Shown here: positions 42,601-52,423 of the stretch, in pieces | Layout: every line of letters starts with the position of its first letter | How positions within the stretch are numbered: position 1 is the first letter of the stretch | Source: Cyanobium gracile PCC 6307 | GTDB taxonomy: Bacteria > Cyanobacteriota > Cyanobacteriia > PCC-6307 > Cyanobiaceae | Length of the DNA: 64,000 nt | NCBI RefSeq assembly: GCF_000316515.1 | Contig: NC_019675.1 | Span: 1,761,964-1,825,963, forward strand | Direction: 5' to 3' | Made by a program: the position numbers and the translations under genes | Notes under the pieces: model-generated | The model's input: only the letters and a program-made list of their open reading frames with translations | Told to the model about the DNA's origin: nothing | The model's database searches: none

Positions 42601-44228
42601 TTTTCGCGCAGCGGGTCGATCGGAGGGTTGGTGACCTGGGCGAAGCGCTGTTTGAAGTAGTCGTAGAGAAGGTGGGGCTTGGAGGAGAGCACCGCCAGGG
42701 GGATGTCGTCCCCCATGCAGTAGGTGGGCTCCTTGCCCTGGCCGGCCATGTCCTCGATCACCAGGTCAAGGTCCTCGGCGGTGAAGCCGAAGGCGGTCTG
42801 CTGCTGGAGCAGCTCCAGTTCGCCCAGGGTGCGCTCCTGCTCCCAGACGCCGGGGGACAGGCTGCGGCGGTGGTCGAGCAGCCAGCCGGCATAGGGGAGA
42901 CGCGCCGCCGTCTCCTCCTTCACATCCCAGTTGCGCAGCAGCCGGTGCTGCTCCAGGTCGACGGCCAGCATCTGGCCGGGGCCGAGGCGCCCCTTCTCGA
43001 TGATCCGGGATTCCTCCAGTTCGACCACGCCCGTTTCCGAGCCCATCACCACGTAGCCGTCGCTGGTGATGCAGTAGCGGGCCGGCCGCAGGCCGTTGCG
43101 GTCGAGGGTGGCCCCCACCATGCGGCCGTCGCTGAAGACCAGCAGGGCCGGACCGTCCCAGGGCTCCTGCAGGCAGGCGCTGTATTCGTAGAAGGCCTTG
43201 ATGGAGGGCCGTTCGTCGAGTTCGGGCTGGTCGCGGAAGGCCTCCGGCACCAGGGTCAGCAGGCTGTCGGTGATCGGTCGGCCGCTGCGCACCATCAGCT
43301 CGAGGGTGGCGTCGAGGTTCGCCGAGTCGCTGAAGGCGGCGTTGACCAGGGGCCGCAGGTCCCGGGCGGCATCCCCCCAGACAGCCTCGAGGTGGGATTC
43401 AGCAGCTCTGGCCCAGTTGATGTTGCCCAGCAGGGTGTTGATCTCGCCGTTGTGGCCCAGCAGCCGCATCGGCTGGGCCAGGGGCCAGCGGGGCAGGGTG
43501 TTGGTGCTGAAGCGGCGGTGGTACACCGCGAAGGCGACGCTGAAGCGCTCGTCCCGGAGGTCGGCATAGAAGGCATCGAGCACCTCCGAGCGCACCATGC
43601 CCTTGTAGACGACGGTGCGGGCGCTGATCGACGCGAAGTAGAGATCGGTGGTGTCGGCCCCCCACACCTCCCGCACCCGGTCGACGGCGCGGCGCCGCAG
43701 GCGGAACAGCAGGGACTCGAGGGCGTCGACGTCGGCCATGACGCCGGGCACCGCATCGGGGGCGGCCAGCAGCCACTGCTCGATGGCCGGGGCGTTCTCC
43801 CGCGCCAGGGGACCGAGCACCTCAGGAACCACCGGGACCGCACGCCAGCCCAGGCTGAGGAGCCCGAGGCGCTCGGCCTCCTCATCGCAGATCCGCCGGG
43901 CCTGGTCGCGGCGGGCGGGATCCGCCGGCAGGAACAGCATCCCCAGCCCCCGCACGACCGCTGTGGAGGCGGCGGCCGCCGGCCAGACGGCCTCCAGGTA
44001 GCTCCAGGGGATCGCGGTCAGCAGTCCGGCCCCGTCGCCGGAGTCGCCGTCACCGCCGCAGCCGCCCCGGTGCTCCATGCAGCGGAGGCCCCGCAGGGCC
44101 TGCTGGAGCACCCAGTGGCTGGGAACCCCCTCGAGATGGGCCAGGAAACCCACCCCACAGGCATCCGTCTCGCCAGGGCCTGGGGTGGAGCTGTCGCGGT
44201 GGGGCCAGACGGGGACGGAGGAGGACAT
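39624..44228 (-). CDS. gltB: Ferredoxin-dependent glutamate synthase
   Basis: Converts 2-oxoglutarate and glutamine into two glutamates with electrons from ferredoxin, the GOGAT half of ammonium assimilation (called glsF or gltS in cyanobacteria). In the 1534-residue product, Cys24 in DACGVGF becomes the N-terminal amidotransferase nucleophile after removal of a propeptide. A central domain follows, then the FMN-binding synthase domain with [20 protein letters not shown], the 3Fe-4S ligands in [15 protein letters not shown], and the C-terminal GXGXG beta-helix. No small-subunit gene accompanies it, as expected for the ferredoxin type. 210 bases separate it from the divergent gene at 44439. 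Confidence 0.97.
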   Translation of the reverse strand: [1534 protein letters not shown]

Positions 44229-44292
44229 AGGCCAGGTTGGGGCTGCTGAGACGGAGCTGGAACGGGCTTGGAGGGATCAAGCCTAAGGACGC

Positions 44293-44311
44293 CGGCAGGA
44301 GGGGCCTGCCG
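44293..44311. other. Hairpin in the glutamate synthase leader
   Basis: CGGCAGG and CCTGCCG pair across a 5-base loop, 65 bases upstream of the gltB ATG in the divergent 210-base gap. No NtcA site (GTA-N8-TAC) and no glutamine riboswitch signature are visible in this gap. Confidence 0.3.
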
Positions 44312-44438
44312 AGGAGCTGCCGTGTCACCCGTGCAGCAGCCGTGTCCGCGACGACAGGGCGAGCCATCGATCCTAGGCAGCCGCCCCCACCCGGGAGCGG
44401 TGGGACTAACTTTTTGCCTCAGGATCAGGACGTCATCG

Positions 44439-46304
44439 ATGGCCAGGACTCTCCCGATCACCCTGGCCCTGCTGGCCCTGATCGGAGCTCCCCCGGTCAC
44501 CAGGGCAGCCCCGCCGCCGATCCCCCCGGCCCTGCCGGAGCTGCCGGCGCCGCGCGGCAGCCGGCCCGGACCCATGCGGGGGGCCCCCGCTGCGGAGGTC
44601 GGCGGCACCGGGCTGACGCTCAACGGCCGCAGCCAGCAGGCCGCCTGGCGCTGGAGCGGCGAGGACCCGCGCCGGCCGGTGGCCCTGTGGCTGCCGCTGG
44701 AGGTGCTCGAAGGCCAGCTGGGCTTCAGCAGCCGCGCCAGGCCCGATGGCGCCCTGGCGCTGGAATGGTTCGGCCGGGAGCTGGTGGTGCCCCCGGCGCA
44801 GCAGCGGTCCCTGGCGGATGAGGTGGCCGTCGACGTGGCGGGCCTCCTTCTGGACATGGGCGTGACGGTGGAGCGCCGCGGTGAGCGGCTGGAGCTGCGC
44901 CTGCCGGCGCCGCGGCTGCTCCAGGTGCGCAGCTCGGAGCAGGCCGGCGTCCGCCGGGTGGTGCTCGACCTCGACGGCCCCGCCCTGTTGCGCAGCAGCG
45001 AGGGCGGCCTGCAGCTGGCCCTGCTCAGCCGGCCCGACCAGCTGGCCCAGCTCACCGCGCGGGGACTGCGCAGCGGCGCCGACGGGACGGACCTGACCCT
45101 GGCGGTGCCGGGCGGCGGCGCCCCCCTGCGCACCTTCACCCTGGGGGGTCCGGCCCGGGTGGTGATCGATCTGCCCCAGGGCGCCGGCAGTGTCGGCACG
45201 GCGCCGGAGGCGCCGGCCCCGATCGATCCGCGGCTGCTGGCGATGCTGGGCTCCCAGCTGCGCTGGGACCAGCAGGTGCGCAGCGTCGGTGGCACCCGGG
45301 TCCTGGTCAACGCCGTCCGCATCGATCCGCGCAGCAGCCCCCTCGAACTGCGCACCCTCAGCCGCCCCGACGGCATGGCGGGGCTCAGCTCCCTGACGGC
45401 CCTGGCCCAGCGCCAGGACGCCCTGGTGGCGATCAACGGCGGCTTCTTCAACCGGGTGCGCCGGCTTCCCCTCGGCGCCCTGCGGGACCAGGGCCGCTGG
45501 CTGTCCGGGCCGATCCTCAACCGGGGCGTGGTGGGCTGGGAGCCGCGCAGCCTGCCGCGCTTCGGCCGCCTGCGCCTGGAGGAATGGATCAGCGACGACC
45601 GGGGGCAGCGCCTGCCGCTGCTGACCGTGAACAGCGGCCTGGCCCAGCGGGGCCTGAGCCGCTACACGGCCGAATGGGGCCGGCTCTACCAGGCCCTGAC
45701 CGGCTCCGAGACGGGTCTGCTGCTGAGCGGCGGCCAGGTGCAGCGCCGGATCAGCAGCGCCGAACTGGCGGCGGGGCTGCCGCTGCGGCCGGAGGAGACC
45801 CTGGTGGTGGCCCGGGGCGGGGCCGACCTGCCCTGGGGCGAGGGGGACCGGCTGCGGATCGAGAGCCGGCCGACCGATCCGGTGGGCAACGCCTCCTCCG
45901 TGATGGGGGGAGGACCGCTGCTGCTCCAGAACGGCCGCATCGTGCTGAACGGCGCCGCCGAAGGCTTCGGTGCCGCCTTCCTCGGCCAGGGGGCCCCCCG
46001 CACCGTGGTGGGCAGCGACGGCACCCTGCTGTGGCTGGTGACCCTGGAAGGCGCCGGGGGGGTCGCCGGGCCCACGCTCTCCGAGACCGCCTGGCTGCTG
46101 CAGCAGATGGGGCTGGTGGACGCCCTCAACCTCGACGGGGGCAGTTCCACCGGCCTGGTGATGGGCGGCAGCCACCGGGTCAAGGGGCGCGGCGTGGCCG
46201 GCTCGGTCCACAACGGCCTTGGCCTGGTGCCCATCGGGGGCGGCGAGGCGGCCACCAGCCTGGGGCCGGCCGGCAGCCGCTGGCTGACTGATTCCAGGGA
46301 CTGA
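44439..46304 (+). CDS. Phosphodiester glycosidase (NAGPA-domain) family exported protein
   Basis: Exported 621-residue protein. Residues 1-23 look like a signal peptide (LPITLALLALIGAPPVTRA). About 60-270 is beta-rich with AMIN-like stretches (RRVVLDLDGPALLRS; ARVVIDLPQGAG). About 290-600 is the phosphodiester glycosidase domain, with ALVAINGGFFNR near residue 328 and the signature ALNLDGGSSTGLVMGG near residue 562. Family members remove GlcNAc from phosphodiester-linked sugars in animals; in bacteria a role in envelope polysaccharide is only inferred. ATG at 44439 is chosen because the signal peptide follows; the frame is open earlier. Confidence 0.88.
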   Translation: MARTLPITLALLALIGAPPVTRAAPPPIPPALPELPAPRGSRPGPMRGAPAAEVGGTGLTLNGRSQQAAWRWSGEDPRRPVALWLPLEVLEGQLGFSSRARPDGALALEWFGRELVVPPAQQRSLADEVAVDVAGLLLDMGVTVERRGERLELRLPAPRLLQVRSSEQAGVRRVVLDLDGPALLRSSEGGLQLALLSRPDQLAQLTARGLRSGADGTDLTLAVPGGGAPLRTFTLGGPARVVIDLPQGAGSVGTAPEAPAPIDPRLLAMLGSQLRWDQQVRSVGGTRVLVNAVRIDPRSSPLELRTLSRPDGMAGLSSLTALAQRQDALVAINGGFFNRVRRLPLGALRDQGRWLSGPILNRGVVGWEPRSLPRFGRLRLEEWISDDRGQRLPLLTVNSGLAQRGLSRYTAEWGRLYQALTGSETGLLLSGGQVQRRISSAELAAGLPLRPEETLVVARGGADLPWGEGDRLRIESRPTDPVGNASSVMGGGPLLLQNGRIVLNGAAEGFGAAFLGQGAPRTVVGSDGTLLWLVTLEGAGGVAGPTLSETAWLLQQMGLVDALNLDGGSSTGLVMGGSHRVKGRGVAGSVHNGLGLVPIGGGEAATSLGPAGSRWLTDSRD

Positions 46305-46325
46305 CGGAACCACTGGCAGACTGGC

Positions 46326-46679
46326 TTGATTCGTTTCGTCGCCGTGCCCAGGGGCCACAGCCTCCGTCTCACCGCCGCCGCCGCCGCGGAGCTCTGCCGG
46401 CAGGCGGCCGTGGCGGGCACCCCCGGGCTGATGCACCTGGAGCTGCTGGAGGGCGCCTGCGAGGCCTGGGCCATCCGCCTGCGCCCGGGCCACCTCTCCG
46501 GCACCCCCGTGGCCCGGGCCGACGGCATCACCCTCTATTCCCCCGGGAACCAGCTGCCCCTGCTCCAGGGCCTGCAGCTCGACTACCGGGGCGACCTCAG
46601 CGGCGGGGGTTTCCTGGTGCGCCCCGGTCCAGGGGTGCGCAGCTGCGCCTGCGGCGCGGCCTTCAGCCGCGAGACATGA
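46326..46679 (+). CDS. HesB/IscA-like iron-sulfur carrier
   Basis: Probable A-type carrier that holds or delivers Fe-S clusters. The 117-residue product starts LRLTAAAAAELCRQAA like other HesB/IscA proteins and has a Cys in LLEGACEAW near residue 45. It ends with the Cys-X-Cys pair in RSCACGAAF, the three-Cys pattern of the family. TTG at 46326 gives MIRFVAVPRG; a GTG at 46344 is an alternative. It lies 21 bases after the glycosidase gene and before the rpsL operon. Confidence 0.82.
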   Translation: MIRFVAVPRGHSLRLTAAAAAELCRQAAVAGTPGLMHLELLEGACEAWAIRLRPGHLSGTPVARADGITLYSPGNQLPLLQGLQLDYRGDLSGGGFLVRPGPGVRSCACGAAFSRET

Positions 46680-46696
46680 GCGGGACGGCGACGAAG

Positions 46697-46702
46697 TAAG
46701 GT
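46697..46702 (+). promoter_or_regulatory. Possible -10 element of the rpsL operon
   Basis: TAAGGT lies 74 bases before the rpsL ATG, just after the stop of the IscA-like gene. The same hexamer occurs before rpmJ. No strong -35 box is seen. Confidence 0.3.
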
Positions 46703-46775
46703 GTCGGATTGTCGATACGGTCGGACGTCCGACCTGTCCACCCAGAAGTCCCCACCGAGCAGCACCCGGCCCTCG

Positions 46776-47150
46776 ATGCCCACTATTCAGCAGCTGATCC
46801 GCACCGAGCGGCAGCGTCTCACCCGCAAGACGAAGTCGCCCGCCCTGCGCGCCTGCCCCGAGCGGCGTGGCGTCTGCACCCGGGTGTACACCTCCACCCC
46901 GAAAAAGCCCAACTCGGCGCTGCGCAAGGTGGCCCGGGTGCGCCTCACCTCCGGCTTCGAGGTGACGGCTTACATCCCCGGCATCGGCCACAACCTTCAG
47001 GAGCACTCGGTGGTTCTGATCCGCGGCGGCCGCGTCAAGGATCTGCCCGGTGTCCGCTATCACATCATCCGCGGCACCCTCGACACCTCCGGGGTCAAGG
47101 ACCGGCGTCAGTCCCGCTCCAAGTACGGCGCCAAGACACCGAAGGCCTGA
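46776..47150 (+). CDS. rpsL: 30S ribosomal protein S12
   Basis: S12 lies at the decoding centre and affects accuracy. The 124-residue product begins [20 protein letters not shown] and has the [19 protein letters not shown] segment near residue 40, where streptomycin resistance arises (Lys43 region). It also has [18 protein letters not shown] near residue 87. ATG at 46776. First gene of the rpsL-rpsG-fusA-tuf-rpsJ (str) order. Confidence 0.98.
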   Translation: MPTIQQLIRTERQRLTRKTKSPALRACPERRGVCTRVYTSTPKKPNSALRKVARVRLTSGFEVTAYIPGIGHNLQEHSVVLIRGGRVKDLPGVRYHIIRGTLDTSGVKDRRQSRSKYGAKTPKA

Positions 47151-47214
47151 GCCTCCGCGCCACCGGCTCTCCGCGGCCGACTCCCTCCTCTCCTGCTTTT
47201 TCTCCCTCCGTTCC

Positions 47215-47685
47215 ATGTCCCGCCGCAACGCCGCCGAGAAGCGCCCGGTTCTCCCGGATCCCCAGTTCAACAGCCGTCTGGCCTCGATGATCGTGGCCCG
47301 GCTGATGAAGCACGGCAAGAAGTCCACGGCCCAGCGCATCCTGTCCGATGCCTTCACCCTGATCAACGAGCGCACCGGCGCCGATCCCCTCGACCTGTTC
47401 GAGACGGCGGTCCGCAATGCCACCCCCCTGGTGGAGGTGCGGGCCCGTCGGGTCGGCGGCGCCACCTATCAGGTGCCGATGGAAGTGCGTCAGGAGCGGG
47501 GCACCGCCATGGCGCTGCGCTGGCTGGTCAACTTCTCCCGCGCCCGCAACGGCCGCAGCATGGCCCAGAAACTGGCCGGCGAGCTGATGGACGCGGCCAA
47601 CGAGGCCGGCAGTGCCGTCCGCAAGCGGGAGGAAACCCACAAGATGGCCGAGGCCAACAAGGCCTTCGCCCACTACCGCTACTAA
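47215..47685 (+). CDS. rpsG: 30S ribosomal protein S7
   Basis: S7 nucleates the 30S head and contacts E-site tRNA. The 156-residue product begins [20 protein letters not shown] and contains the conserved [20 protein letters not shown] near residue 75 and the end [17 protein letters not shown] at 47215, 64 bases after rpsL. It is followed by a strong hairpin before fusA. Confidence 0.98.
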   Translation: MSRRNAAEKRPVLPDPQFNSRLASMIVARLMKHGKKSTAQRILSDAFTLINERTGADPLDLFETAVRNATPLVEVRARRVGGATYQVPMEVRQERGTAMALRWLVNFSRARNGRSMAQKLAGELMDAANEAGSAVRKREETHKMAEANKAFAHYRY

Positions 47686-47693
47686 GCGGCCCC

Positions 47694-47725
47694 GGGAGCC
47701 GGATCCCTGGGCTGATCCGGCTCCC
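47694..47725 (+). terminator. Hairpin between rpsG and fusA
   Basis: Perfect 12-base arms (47694-47705 and 47714-47725) with an 8-base loop, eight bases after the rpsG stop. There is no T run, so it is more likely an attenuator or RNA processing/stability element than a full terminator. A T-run (TTTTTT) and fusA follow at 47764 onward. Confidence 0.5.
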
Positions 47726-47796
47726 CCAGACCTGAGCATCACCGGTCTGTAGAGTAACGCCCGTTTTTTGTCGACCCACCCCCGGAGAACTTTCCC

Positions 47797-49872
47797 GTGG
47801 CCCGCGCCTACCCCCTGGAACGCGTCAGAAATATCGGTATCGCCGCTCACATCGACGCGGGCAAGACCACCACGACCGAACGGATTCTGTTCTATTCCGG
47901 CGTGGTCCACAAGATGGGCGAGGTGCACGATGGCGCCGCCGTCACCGACTGGATGGAGCAGGAACGCGAGCGTGGCATCACCATCACCGCGGCCGCCATC
48001 TCCACCAGCTGGAAGGACAACCGGATCAACATCATCGACACCCCCGGCCACGTCGATTTCACGATCGAGGTGGAGCGCTCGATGCGCGTACTCGATGGTG
48101 TGGTCGCCGTGTTCTGTGCCGTGGGCGGCGTCCAGCCCCAGTCGGAAACCGTCTGGCGCCAGGCCGACCGCTACAACGTGCCCCGGATCGTGTTCGTCAA
48201 CAAGATGGACCGGACCGGTGCCAACTTCCTGAAGGTCTACGAGCAGATCAAGGATCGCCTCAAGGCCAACGCCGTGCCGATCCAGCTGCCGATCGGTGCC
48301 GAGGGCGACCTCAAGGGCATCATCGACCTGGTGCGCAACAAGGCGATCATCTACACCAATGATCTCGGCACCGACATCCTCGAAGAGGAGATCCCCGCCG
48401 ACATGCAGGACGAGGCTGCGGAATGGCGCCAGAAGCTGATGGAGTCGGTGGCCGAAACCGACGAAGAGCTGATTGAAGCCTTCCTTGAGAACGGTGAGCT
48501 CACCCAGGAGCAGCTGATGCGCGGCATCCGGCTGGGGGTGCTCCAGCACGGCATGGTCCCCATCCTCTGCGGCTCCGCCTTCAAGAACAAGGGCGTCCAG
48601 CTGGTGCTCGACGCGGTGGTCGACTACCTGCCCGCCCCCGTCGACGTGCCCCCGATCCATGGCCTTCTGGCCGACGGCAGCGAAGCCACCCGCCCCTGCG
48701 ACGACAACGCTCCCTTCAGCGCCCTGGCCTTCAAGGTCATGGCCGACCCCTACGGCAAGCTCACCTTCGTGCGCATGTATAGCGGGGTCCTGCAGAAGGG
48801 CAGCTACGTCCTCAATTCCACCAAGGACAAGAAGGAGCGCATCTCCCGTCTGATCCTGCTGAAGGCCGACGAGCGCGAGGAGGTGGACGAACTGCGGGCC
48901 GGTGATCTGGGGGCCGTGCTCGGCCTCAAGGACACCACCACGGGCGACACCCTCTGCGTCGACTCCGATCCGATCATCCTGGAATCCCTGTTCATCCCCG
49001 AACCGGTGATCTCCGTGGCCGTGGAGCCCAAGACCAAGGGCGACATGGAGAAGCTCGGCAAGGCCCTGCAGTCCCTCTCCGAGGAGGACCCCACCTTCCG
49101 GGTCTCCACCGATCCGGAAACCAACCAGACGGTGATCGCCGGCATGGGCGAACTACACCTGGAGATCCTCGTCGACCGCATGCTGCGGGAGTTCAAGGTG
49201 GAGGCCAACATCGGCGCCCCCCAGGTGTCCTACCGGGAAACCATCCGCGGCAGTGCCAAGGGTGAGGGCAAGTTCGCCCGCCAGACAGGCGGCAAGGGCC
49301 AGTACGGCCACGTGGTGATCGAAATGCAGCCCGGCGAGCCGGGTTCAGGGTTTGAGTTCGTCAACAAGATCGTCGGCGGCATCGTTCCCAAGGAGTACAT
49401 CGGTCCGGCGGAAGCCGGCATGAAGGAAACCTGCCAGTCCGGTGTGATTGCCGGTTTCCCCATGATCGATGTCAAGGTCACCATGGTGGACGGCTCCTAT
49501 CACGACGTCGACTCTTCGGAGATGGCGTTCAAGATCGCCGGTTCCATGGCCTTCAAGGACGGCGTCAAGAAGTGCAACCCCGTACTGCTTGAGCCGATGA
49601 TGAAGGTCGAGGTCGAGGTCCCCGAGGATTTCCTCGGTTCGGTCATCGGCGACCTTTCCTCCCGCCGTGGTCAGGTCGAAGGGCAGTCCGTCGACGACGG
49701 TCAGTCCAAAGTCCAGGCCAAGGTGCCGCTGGCCGAAATGTTCGGCTATGCCACCCAGCTCCGATCCATGACCCAGGGTCGGGGTATTTTCTCGATGGAG
49801 TTCAGCCATTACGAGGAAGTTCCTCGCAATGTGGCGGAAGCCATCATTTCCAAGAATCAGGGCAATTCCTGA
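47797..49872 (+). CDS. fusA: Elongation factor G
   Basis: GTPase that drives translocation on the ribosome. The 691-residue product has the G1 motif [14 protein letters not shown] near residue 18, the switch region [20 protein letters not shown] (G3), NKMD (G4), and the later domains including [15 protein letters not shown] and the C-terminal [22 protein letters not shown] at 47797 is the start; conservation begins at once. Normal length. Middle gene of the str cluster. Confidence 0.98.
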   Translation: MARAYPLERVRNIGIAAHIDAGKTTTTERILFYSGVVHKMGEVHDGAAVTDWMEQERERGITITAAAISTSWKDNRINIIDTPGHVDFTIEVERSMRVLDGVVAVFCAVGGVQPQSETVWRQADRYNVPRIVFVNKMDRTGANFLKVYEQIKDRLKANAVPIQLPIGAEGDLKGIIDLVRNKAIIYTNDLGTDILEEEIPADMQDEAAEWRQKLMESVAETDEELIEAFLENGELTQEQLMRGIRLGVLQHGMVPILCGSAFKNKGVQLVLDAVVDYLPAPVDVPPIHGLLADGSEATRPCDDNAPFSALAFKVMADPYGKLTFVRMYSGVLQKGSYVLNSTKDKKERISRLILLKADEREEVDELRAGDLGAVLGLKDTTTGDTLCVDSDPIILESLFIPEPVISVAVEPKTKGDMEKLGKALQSLSEEDPTFRVSTDPETNQTVIAGMGELHLEILVDRMLREFKVEANIGAPQVSYRETIRGSAKGEGKFARQTGGKGQYGHVVIEMQPGEPGSGFEFVNKIVGGIVPKEYIGPAEAGMKETCQSGVIAGFPMIDVKVTMVDGSYHDVDSSEMAFKIAGSMAFKDGVKKCNPVLLEPMMKVEVEVPEDFLGSVIGDLSSRRGQVEGQSVDDGQSKVQAKVPLAEMFGYATQLRSMTQGRGIFSMEFSHYEEVPRNVAEAIISKNQGNS

Positions 49873-49914
49873 TCTTTCTTTCCATCCAACCCACCCCCCC
49901 GATTCTTTCCTTCC

Positions 49915-51144
<1,230 letters not shown>

Positions 51145-51164
51145 GCCTGATCTAGCCTGTACTA

Positions 51165-51197
51165 GGGAGCCCCTCCTCGGTGGGGCTCCCCCTCTTT
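51165..51197 (+). terminator. Terminator-like hairpin after tuf
   Basis: GGGAGCCCC (51165-51173) pairs with GGGGCTCCC (51182-51190), followed by a short pyrimidine tail with TTT. Probably a partial terminator between tuf and rpsJ. Confidence 0.6.
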
Positions 51198-51290
51198 GCC
51201 GAACCCTCCGGTTCCCCTCGCACCTCGACAATCCGTTGCCGCGGCACTCCCGCCGCCCATCAGCCGCCCTTCGCCCGCGTTTCCCTTCCG

Positions 51291-51611
51291 ATGACCGCCT
51301 CCATTCCCCAGCAGAAGATCCGTATCCGCCTGAAGGCCTTCGATCGCCGCATGCTGGATCTGTCCTGCGAAAAGATCATCGAAACCGCCGATCACACCGC
51401 TGCCACGGCCATCGGTCCCATCCCCCTGCCCACCAAACGCAAGATCTACTGCGTGCTGCGCTCGCCTCACGTCGACAAGGATTCCCGTGAGCACTTCGAG
51501 ACCCGCACCCACCGCCGCATCATCGATATCTACAGCCCCAGCTCCAAGACCATCGACGCCCTGATGAAGCTCGACCTGCCGAGTGGTGTGGACATCGAAG
51601 TCAAGCTCTGA
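51291..51611 (+). CDS. rpsJ: 30S ribosomal protein S10
   Basis: S10 is in the 30S head and also serves in transcription antitermination with NusB. The 106-residue product contains [15 protein letters not shown] near residue 9, [20 protein letters not shown] near residue 42 and the end [13 protein letters not shown] at 51291; the longer open frame upstream is not conserved. It follows tuf, the cyanobacterial order in which S10 belongs to the str cluster. Confidence 0.97.
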   Translation: MTASIPQQKIRIRLKAFDRRMLDLSCEKIIETADHTAATAIGPIPLPTKRKIYCVLRSPHVDKDSREHFETRTHRRIIDIYSPSSKTIDALMKLDLPSGVDIEVKL

Positions 51612-51655
51612 TGCTGATGGGGTCAACGGGGCTTCGCCGGGCTGGTCGCTCTCTC

Positions 51656-51661
51656 TAGGAT
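51656..51661 (+). promoter_or_regulatory. Possible -10 element before the Lon-N gene
   Basis: TAGGAT, about 90 bases before the GTG start of the next gene and 45 bases after rpsJ. It matches the TAnnnT pattern; no clear -35 box. Confidence 0.3.
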
Positions 51662-51751
51662 CGCGACACACCCCGACTTGCCCTGGTTGATCCTTTCGCC
51701 TCCGACCTCCGATCGCCCCTTCCCCCCTGCCGCCAGCGGCATCCTGCTCGC

Positions 51752-52420
51752 GTGACTGATCTGGCCGTCAGGGAGCTGCCCCTGTTCCCCCTCCCCGATG
51801 TGGTGCTCTTCCCCCAGGAGGTGCTGCCGCTCCACATCTTCGAGCCGCGCTACCGCATGATGCTGCGCACGGCGATGTCGGAGGACAGGCGCTTCGGCGT
51901 GGTGCGCTGGGATCCCCAGAGCAAGAAGATGGCGGAAGTGGGGTGCTGCGCCGAGATTCTGCACTGCCAGGTGCAGGACGACGACCGCAGCAACATCGTC
52001 ACGATGGGCCAGCAGCGCTTCCGGGTGCTCGACATCGTGCGCGACACCCCGTTCCGCGTCGGCATGGTCAGCTGGATCGAGGACACGGTGAGTGAAAGCC
52101 ACGAGGAGCTTGAGACCCTCACCAGTGATGTGACCCGGGCCCTGCGGGACGTGGTCGATCTCACCGGCAAGTTGATCGGCAAGCCCTCCTCCCTGCCCGC
52201 CGATCTGCCCGATCTGCCGCGGGAGCTCTCCTTCTGGATCGGTGCCCATCTCGGCGGGCCGGTGGCCGATCACCAGCAGGCGCTGCTCGAAATCACCGAC
52301 ACCGGTGAGCGCCTGCGCCAGGAATTCGAACTGCTGGATCAGACCCGGCGCCAGCTGGCCGCCCGCACGGTCCTCAAGGACACTTTCTCCAGCCTCGGCG
52401 ACGGCAGCAGCGAGACCTGA
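51752..52420 (+). CDS. Lon-substrate-binding-domain protein (LON_substr_bdg family)
   Basis: A 222-residue protein that matches only the N-terminal domain of Lon protease (ELPLFPLPDVVLFPQEVLPL near residue 8, HIFEPRYRMMLR near residue 28, GQQRFRVLDIVRD near residue 86), without ATPase or protease domains. Such stand-alone proteins are widespread in cyanobacteria and plants; the function is unknown, with protein binding or quality control inferred. GTG start at 51752. Ends three bases before the methyltransferase gene, so they are likely co-transcribed. Confidence 0.9.
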   Translation: MTDLAVRELPLFPLPDVVLFPQEVLPLHIFEPRYRMMLRTAMSEDRRFGVVRWDPQSKKMAEVGCCAEILHCQVQDDDRSNIVTMGQQRFRVLDIVRDTPFRVGMVSWIEDTVSESHEELETLTSDVTRALRDVVDLTGKLIGKPSSLPADLPDLPRELSFWIGAHLGGPVADHQQALLEITDTGERLRQEFELLDQTRRQLAARTVLKDTFSSLGDGSSET

Positions 52421-52423
52421 GCC

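Noticed and set aside
44229..44438. NtcA site or glutamine riboswitch before glutamate synthase
   Set aside because: No GTA-N8-TAC and none of the conserved glutamine-riboswitch sequence was found on the minus strand of the gap.
44433..47465. 1010-codon minus-strand open frame
   Set aside because: It runs opposite the glycosidase, IscA-like, rpsL and rpsG genes, all well supported, and has no recognisable protein character.
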